Source: JAVBNH01 sp031551635 (GTDB taxonomy: Bacteria > Bacillota > Clostridia > Oscillospirales > Acutalibacteraceae). From it: 64,000 nt of DNA. This document shows, piece by piece, positions 60,280 through 64,000 of the stretch. Each line of letters starts with the position of its first letter. Position 1 is the stretch's first letter. The stretch covers positions 1-64,000 of the forward strand of contig JAVBNH010000002.1 in assembly GCA_031551635.1 (NCBI GenBank), in the 5' to 3' direction. Under the pieces are notes generated by a model. That model saw only the letters and a list, made by a program, of their open reading frames with translations, made no database searches and had not been told where the DNA came from. Position numbers and translations under genes: made by a program.

Positions 60280-60842
60280 ATTTATCGAATAGATGTTTTT
60301 GTCTATTTTGTACAGATGCTATGCTGGTAAAAGTCCGATAAAGCAATATGTCTCAGTTTATCTTCCCAATAGGAACATAAAGCGACATATTTGCATATCA
60401 GCTTTTGTATGAAACGGAGAAATATTACAATCTGTAATCAGTATAAACCGAATTTCGCTAAATTACAGCGTTTTTTGCTCGAATTATTAATAAATTTGTA
60501 GTTTTTTAAGAATTTTTCTCCCAAATCTTTCACTTTGAAGGGAATTTCTTTTTTGACGAATACTAATAGTAAAATTGACGAAATATTAGTAGTATAAAAT
60601 CCTACCCGGGAGTATGAGAGCTCATGAAAAAGTCCGGAATAGCATTTCTATAAATACTTATATATAATGTATATATTTTTATTTATACCTATTATATTGT
60701 ATTATTTAAAAAAGTCGATTTTTAGCCATTTGCTTAAATAATTCGTTTTTGGTAATATCAATTTCGCTTGCTAATTTAAGCAAAATATGTTAAAATATCT
60801 GAGGTAGTTAAAAATTATTAGAGCAACGAAAGGAAATTTTGT
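60280..60842. other. 563-bp AT-rich spacer between divergent genes, with 22-bp direct repeats and a promoter
   Basis: No coding region is supported. Two 22-bp direct repeats start TTGACGAATACTAATAG (60553) and TTGACGAAATATTAGTAG (60575), each containing an inverted ACTA/TAGT element. A promoter for the oxidoreductase gene is seen as TTGCTA (60768-60773), 17 bp, TAAAAT (60791-60796). TGCTTAAA (60731-60738) with its inverse TTTAAGCA (60775-60782) overlaps that promoter and may be an operator. Confidence 0.6.
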
Positions 60843-61916
60843 ATGGCAAAACTTAAAATGGCGATAATCGGCGCGGGCGGCATCAGCAACGAGCACATTC
60901 AAGGTTATCTGAAAAATCCCGACACGGAGCTTTATGCTCTTTGTGATATAAATCCCGTTCAGCTCGCATCAATGGCTGAGAAATATAATATCCCCGCGGA
61001 AAGAACCTTTACCGATAAAGACGAAATGTTGAAGGCACTTCCCGAAATTGACGCCGTCAGCGTTTGCACATGGAACAGCGCTCATGCCGAGTGTACGATT
61101 GCCGCACTGAACGCAGGTAAAAATGTGCTGTGCGAAAAGCCGATGGCGATGAACACTGCTGAGGCTGAGGCGATGCTCGAGGCTGCGAGGAAGAGCGGAA
61201 AGCTCCTGATGATTGGTTTTGTGCGCCGTCACGGTAACGACGCGAGAGTTATGCTCGATTATGTAAACAGCGGATTTTTCGGTGATATTTATTACTCGAA
61301 AGCAAAATACCTGCGCCGCAACGGCAGCCCCGGCGGCTGGTTTGGCGACAAGTCCCGCTCCGGCGGCGGTCCCCTGATTGATTTGGGTGTTCATGTCATT
61401 GACCTCGCCCGTTATATAATGGGCAACCCGAAGCCGGTTTCGATTTACGGCGCGACATTTAACAAGCTCGCGAATTTCCCTCATATCAAGGGTCCGAAGG
61501 GATACACCTCAACAGGCGCGGGCAGTAATGACATTTTTGACGTTGAGGACCTTGCGACGGCTTTGATTCGTTTTGATAACGGCGCAGTGCTTTCGGTTGA
61601 AACAAGTTACTCTCTCAACACCGAAAAGGGCTGCGGCGACCTTGAATTTTTCGGCTCAAAGGCAGGTGCCCTACTCGACCCGAAGGTGCATCTTTATAGC
61701 GAAATTAATGATTATTTAGTAAATATCGATTTTAATAATGATACCTCCCTGAGCTTTGACGGTCTTTTTGCCAATGAGATGAATCATTTCGTGGATTGCT
61801 TGCTGGGGAGAGCCGAATGCATCGCTCCGGCTGAAGACGGTGTTGTTCTAATGCAGATTCTTGATGCTATTTATGAATCAGCCAGAACAGGACACGAGGT
61901 AATAATCCAATATTGA
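60843..61916 (+). CDS. Gfo/Idh/MocA-family NAD(P)-dependent oxidoreductase
   Basis: 357 residues. Rossmann motif AIIGAGGISNEH at the N-terminus, the conserved CEKPMAMN lysine loop (about 97-104), and the C-terminal domain motif LIDLGVHVIDLARYI with the catalytic His/Asp region. Members oxidise sugars, inositols or related hydroxy compounds; the substrate is unknown. SD GAAAGGAAA. It lies 13 bp before the homocysteine-methyltransferase-like gene. Confidence 0.93.
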   Translation: MAKLKMAIIGAGGISNEHIQGYLKNPDTELYALCDINPVQLASMAEKYNIPAERTFTDKDEMLKALPEIDAVSVCTWNSAHAECTIAALNAGKNVLCEKPMAMNTAEAEAMLEAARKSGKLLMIGFVRRHGNDARVMLDYVNSGFFGDIYYSKAKYLRRNGSPGGWFGDKSRSGGGPLIDLGVHVIDLARYIMGNPKPVSIYGATFNKLANFPHIKGPKGYTSTGAGSNDIFDVEDLATALIRFDNGAVLSVETSYSLNTEKGCGDLEFFGSKAGALLDPKVHLYSEINDYLVNIDFNNDTSLSFDGLFANEMNHFVDCLLGRAECIAPAEDGVVLMQILDAIYESARTGHEVIIQY

Positions 61917-61929
61917 CGGTGGTGAGAGA

Positions 61930-63219
61930 TTGGATATCAGAGAATATTTAAAAAGCGGTAAGCTTCTGTTTTTTGACGGAGCACTCGGTACAGAGCTTCA
62001 GAAACGCGGGCTTTGCGCGGGGGAGATGTCGGAGTCGATTATCTTCAGCGATTTTGAGACGCTTGTGGCTTTGCACATGAGCTATATTGAAGCCGGTGCG
62101 AATGTCATTACCGCTAATACCTTCGGCTGCAATGATATAAAGCTTCAAAAATTTCCGCATTCATGCGAAGAAACCGTAAATCTTGCTCTCAAGGCTTGCC
62201 ATGAGGCGAGGAAAAGAAGCGGTAGAGAAGTTTTTATTGCCCTTGACATCGGCTCGACGGGAAAACTGCTTGAACCGCTGGGAGAGCTGAGTTTTGACAG
62301 AGCATATGACGCTTTTGCGAAACAGGCTATACTCGGTGAAAAAGCGGGCGCTGATATTGCGGTAATCGAAACATTTACCGACCCTTACGAGATGAAGGCG
62401 GCTGTGCTCGCTGTAAAAGAAAACACGGTCTTACCGGTGTTCGCTACATTTTCCTTTGAAGAAAACGGAAGAATTCTGACCGGCGCGGATGTAAAATGTG
62501 CCGTTGCCCTGCTTGAGGGCTTGGGGGTAGACGCGCTGGGTATTAATTGCGGCTTCGGACCAGACAAGATGAAGGGTATTATAAGTGAATTCCTTAAATA
62601 CTCTTCGATTCCCGTGATGGTTCAGGCTAATGCCGGTTTGCCGGAGGTTTCTCAGGGTGAGACGAAATACTCGATTGATGCTGACTGTTTTGCAAATTAT
62701 GCCCTTGAATTCGCTTTGAAGGGTGTGAAAATAATCGGCGGATGCTGCGGTACTGACCCGGACTATATCAGGGCTTGCATTAAAAAAACCTCCGGAATTG
62801 AACCGGTTAGATACGAGAACGCTGAAAAAAGAAAAATAATATCGGGGCTGAGTGAGGCTCTGGAAATTGGCGCTGATGATTACCGGGTGAGCAGTATAAT
62901 CCTTGAACCGCTGAAGAGTGATATTGACACTCTTATTAATCAGGCGTTTTCAGCATCTGATGAGGGCGCGAATGTGCTCAGAATTAATGTTGACTGCGAA
63001 AATGATGAGGACTGCGGTAAAATAATCGAAGCTTTGAAAACAATTCAATCGATGTTTTTTATCCCTTTATCTCTGCAGCTAAGCATGTCTGAGAACAAAT
63101 ATTTTTGCAAAATTCTGAGATACTACAACGGAAACCCTATGCTTGAAGTGTTTTCGCAGACCACTTATGTCAAAGAGACCACCGCGCGGTTCGGCGGTGT
63201 TATTGTCGGAAAATATTAA
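61930..63219 (+). CDS. homocysteine S-methyltransferase domain protein with partial pterin-barrel-like C-terminus
   Basis: 429 residues from TTG 61930 (SD GGTGGTGAGAG). Residues 1-290 are a full homocysteine methyltransferase domain: FDGALGTELQKRG, ITANTFGCN and zinc ligands C207 (INCGFGPD), C272 and C273 (GGCCGTDP). Residues about 305-425 resemble only the first half of the MetH pterin-binding barrel (SDEGANVLRINVDCENDEDC and RYYNGNPMLEVFSQ), and end there. It may transfer a methyl group to homocysteine with a separate corrinoid protein, or be a regulatory or degraded MetH fragment. Confidence 0.85.
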   Translation: MDIREYLKSGKLLFFDGALGTELQKRGLCAGEMSESIIFSDFETLVALHMSYIEAGANVITANTFGCNDIKLQKFPHSCEETVNLALKACHEARKRSGREVFIALDIGSTGKLLEPLGELSFDRAYDAFAKQAILGEKAGADIAVIETFTDPYEMKAAVLAVKENTVLPVFATFSFEENGRILTGADVKCAVALLEGLGVDALGINCGFGPDKMKGIISEFLKYSSIPVMVQANAGLPEVSQGETKYSIDADCFANYALEFALKGVKIIGGCCGTDPDYIRACIKKTSGIEPVRYENAEKRKIISGLSEALEIGADDYRVSSIILEPLKSDIDTLINQAFSASDEGANVLRINVDCENDEDCGKIIEALKTIQSMFFIPLSLQLSMSENKYFCKILRYYNGNPMLEVFSQTTYVKETTARFGGVIVGKY

Positions 63220-63237
63220 GAAAGGCGTGATTTTTTA

Positions 63238-63654
63238 GTGAAAACTCTTGTAATTTATTATTCTTATTCCGGAAAAACACGGGATATAAGCAAGAAGCTT
63301 GCCGAGGAAAACGGTGCTGAGCTTGAAGAGGTTTTCGAGATGAGAAAGCGTAATGTCCTGACTGCTTATGTATCGGGCTCTCTTGCAGCTATTAAAAGAA
63401 ATAAGGTCGCGGTAAAACCGCTAAACAAATTCCCGGCGAATTATGATAAAATCATCATCTGTTGTCCTATCTGGGCGGGCTGTCCCGCGCCTGTTTTCAA
63501 TACAATAACTGATTACCTCCCGCTGGGCGCGGAGATTCAGCTTGTCTTTACCTCAGGCAGCGGAAATTCCACAAAAAGCAAGGATGGGACTATTGAGCTT
63601 GTAAATAAATGCGGTTGCAAGGTCACGGATTACAAAGACATAAAAACTTCTTAA
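63238..63654 (+). CDS. flavodoxin-like protein
   Basis: 138 residues. The FMN phosphate loop is YYSYSGKTRDIS (S-x-S-G-K-T type), and the mid-domain CPIWAGCPAPVFNTI is the usual flavin-contacting loop. GTG start at 63238 after SD AAAGGCGTGA. As a small electron carrier it could supply reducing power to corrinoid or radical SAM enzymes; its position just after a methionine-synthase-like gene is suggestive, because MetH reactivation uses flavodoxin in other bacteria. Confidence 0.88.
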   Translation: MKTLVIYYSYSGKTRDISKKLAEENGAELEEVFEMRKRNVLTAYVSGSLAAIKRNKVAVKPLNKFPANYDKIIICCPIWAGCPAPVFNTITDYLPLGAEIQLVFTSGSGNSTKSKDGTIELVNKCGCKVTDYKDIKTS

Positions 63655-63673
63655 TATGGAAGGAATGAAATGC

Positions 63674-64000
63674 TTGATTGATATATCTTCATTGAAATTT
63701 GATGATAAAGGTTTAATTCCGGCGATTGTTCAGGATGCCTCAACAAAAAAGGTTCTGACGCTTGCTTATATGAACAGGGAGAGCCTTCAGATTTCGATAG
63801 ACGAAAAAAGAACCTGCTTCTATTCAAGAAGCAGGCAGGAGCTTTGGCGCAAGGGTGAGACAAGCGGAAACTACCAGAATATTGTCAGCATCACCTCTGA
63901 CTGTGACGGCGATTCGATAGTGGTGCTTGTTGATAAGCTGGGTCCCGCCTGCCATACGGGCGCTGATTCCTGCTTCGGTAATCTGCTTTTTGGCAGTGAA
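63674..64000 (+). CDS. hisI: phosphoribosyl-AMP cyclohydrolase (HisI), cut by window end
   Basis: 109 codons visible from TTG 63674 (SD GGAAGGA 9 bases upstream) and open at the right edge. LKFDDKGLIPAIVQDASTKK, VLTLAYMNRESL and FYSRSRQELWRKGETSGN are the HisI core; SDCDGDSIVVLV and GPACHTG carry the zinc and magnesium ligands. It opens the purine ring of phosphoribosyl-AMP in histidine synthesis. The C-terminal HisE domain may follow outside the window. Confidence 0.9.
   Translation, partial: MIDISSLKFDDKGLIPAIVQDASTKKVLTLAYMNRESLQISIDEKRTCFYSRSRQELWRKGETSGNYQNIVSITSDCDGDSIVVLVDKLGPACHTGADSCFGNLLFGSE

Noticed and set aside
60177..60280. c-di-AMP (ydaO-type) riboswitch before the 3D-domain gene
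   Set aside because: GGGGTGAA and CGGGAACC strings are present but on the wrong strand and in the wrong order for a leader of that gene, and the mapped promoter leaves only 88 nt.

Overview
The window reads as a chromosomal stretch of an anaerobic, endospore-lineage Firmicute, most likely a gut clostridium of the Oscillospiraceae/Ruminococcaceae type. The support is the gene content and order (recJ-relA-dtd-hydrolase-hemZ, spoVB-mazG-HU-rqcP, ylxM-ffh-rpsP-khpA-rimM-trmD, rsmD-coaD), a T-box leader, radical-SAM and ferredoxin proteins, strong Shine-Dalgarno sites of AGGTGA type with frequent TTG/GTG starts, and near-consensus sigma-A promoters that almost always have a 17-bp spacer. The species cannot be named from the sequence alone.

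Layout. 1-2.1 kb: tRNA-Met, a secreted Ig-like protein with a long Glu-Pro-Thr-Glu repeat, and a small Cro/C1-type regulator. 2.2-6.6 kb: a tryptophan T-box leader controlling a lone TrpB2, an AT-rich SIR2-domain gene (probable defence NADase), NAD synthetase, and a frameshifted four-helix-bundle gene in a cassette bounded by inverted heptamer arrays. 6.7-21.3 kb: a long + strand housekeeping block (HAD phosphatase, AI-2E-type permease, RecJ, RelA/SpoT, PspC, Dtd, metallo-hydrolase, HemZ, nucleoside kinase, SpoVB-like flippase, MazG, HU, RqcP). 21.3-23.5 kb: a minus-strand trmN6-rsmI-hypothetical operon. 23.8-34.0 kb: SRP/ribosome-maturation operon, polysaccharide deacetylase, HPr, a UvrC-HAD fusion, RsmD, CoaD and a coiled-coil protein. 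34-60 kb is more accessory: GH2, a zinc-uptake ABC locus with a small Cys/His membrane protein, a Crp/Fnr regulator divergent from a ferredoxin-like protein with a well-placed operator, a GH43/32-like protein, a DUF4838-like protein, patatin, RecQ, a lipoprotein, sulfatase, Tex, a QueG-like protein, a methyltransferase, GH92 mannosidase, a short UvrA paralogue and a 3D-domain wall protein. 60.8-64 kb: Gfo/Idh oxidoreductase, a homocysteine-methyltransferase-like protein, flavodoxin and a HisI gene cut by the window end.

Functionally the accessory half suggests a saccharolytic commensal: GH2, GH92, sulfatase and two further glycan-type proteins are encoded within about 23 kb.

The most unusual layer is between the genes. 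At least six intergenic sites carry arrays of period-7 (once period-8) repeats, each site with its own heptamer word. Several arrays occur as inverted pairs around a cargo: a four-helix-bundle gene (6.2-6.6 kb), or a conserved roughly 165-bp non-coding core found at 7.6 kb and, inverted, at 29.5 kb, with a diverged version at 14.5 kb. A second dispersed family of about 130 bp, with imperfect terminal inverted repeats and an internal 28-bp palindrome, occurs at 14.6, 27.6 and 46.5 kb, always just upstream of a + strand gene; one copy supplies the stop codon of trmD. These look like non-autonomous mobile or structured RNA elements and are the main candidate here for something undescribed.
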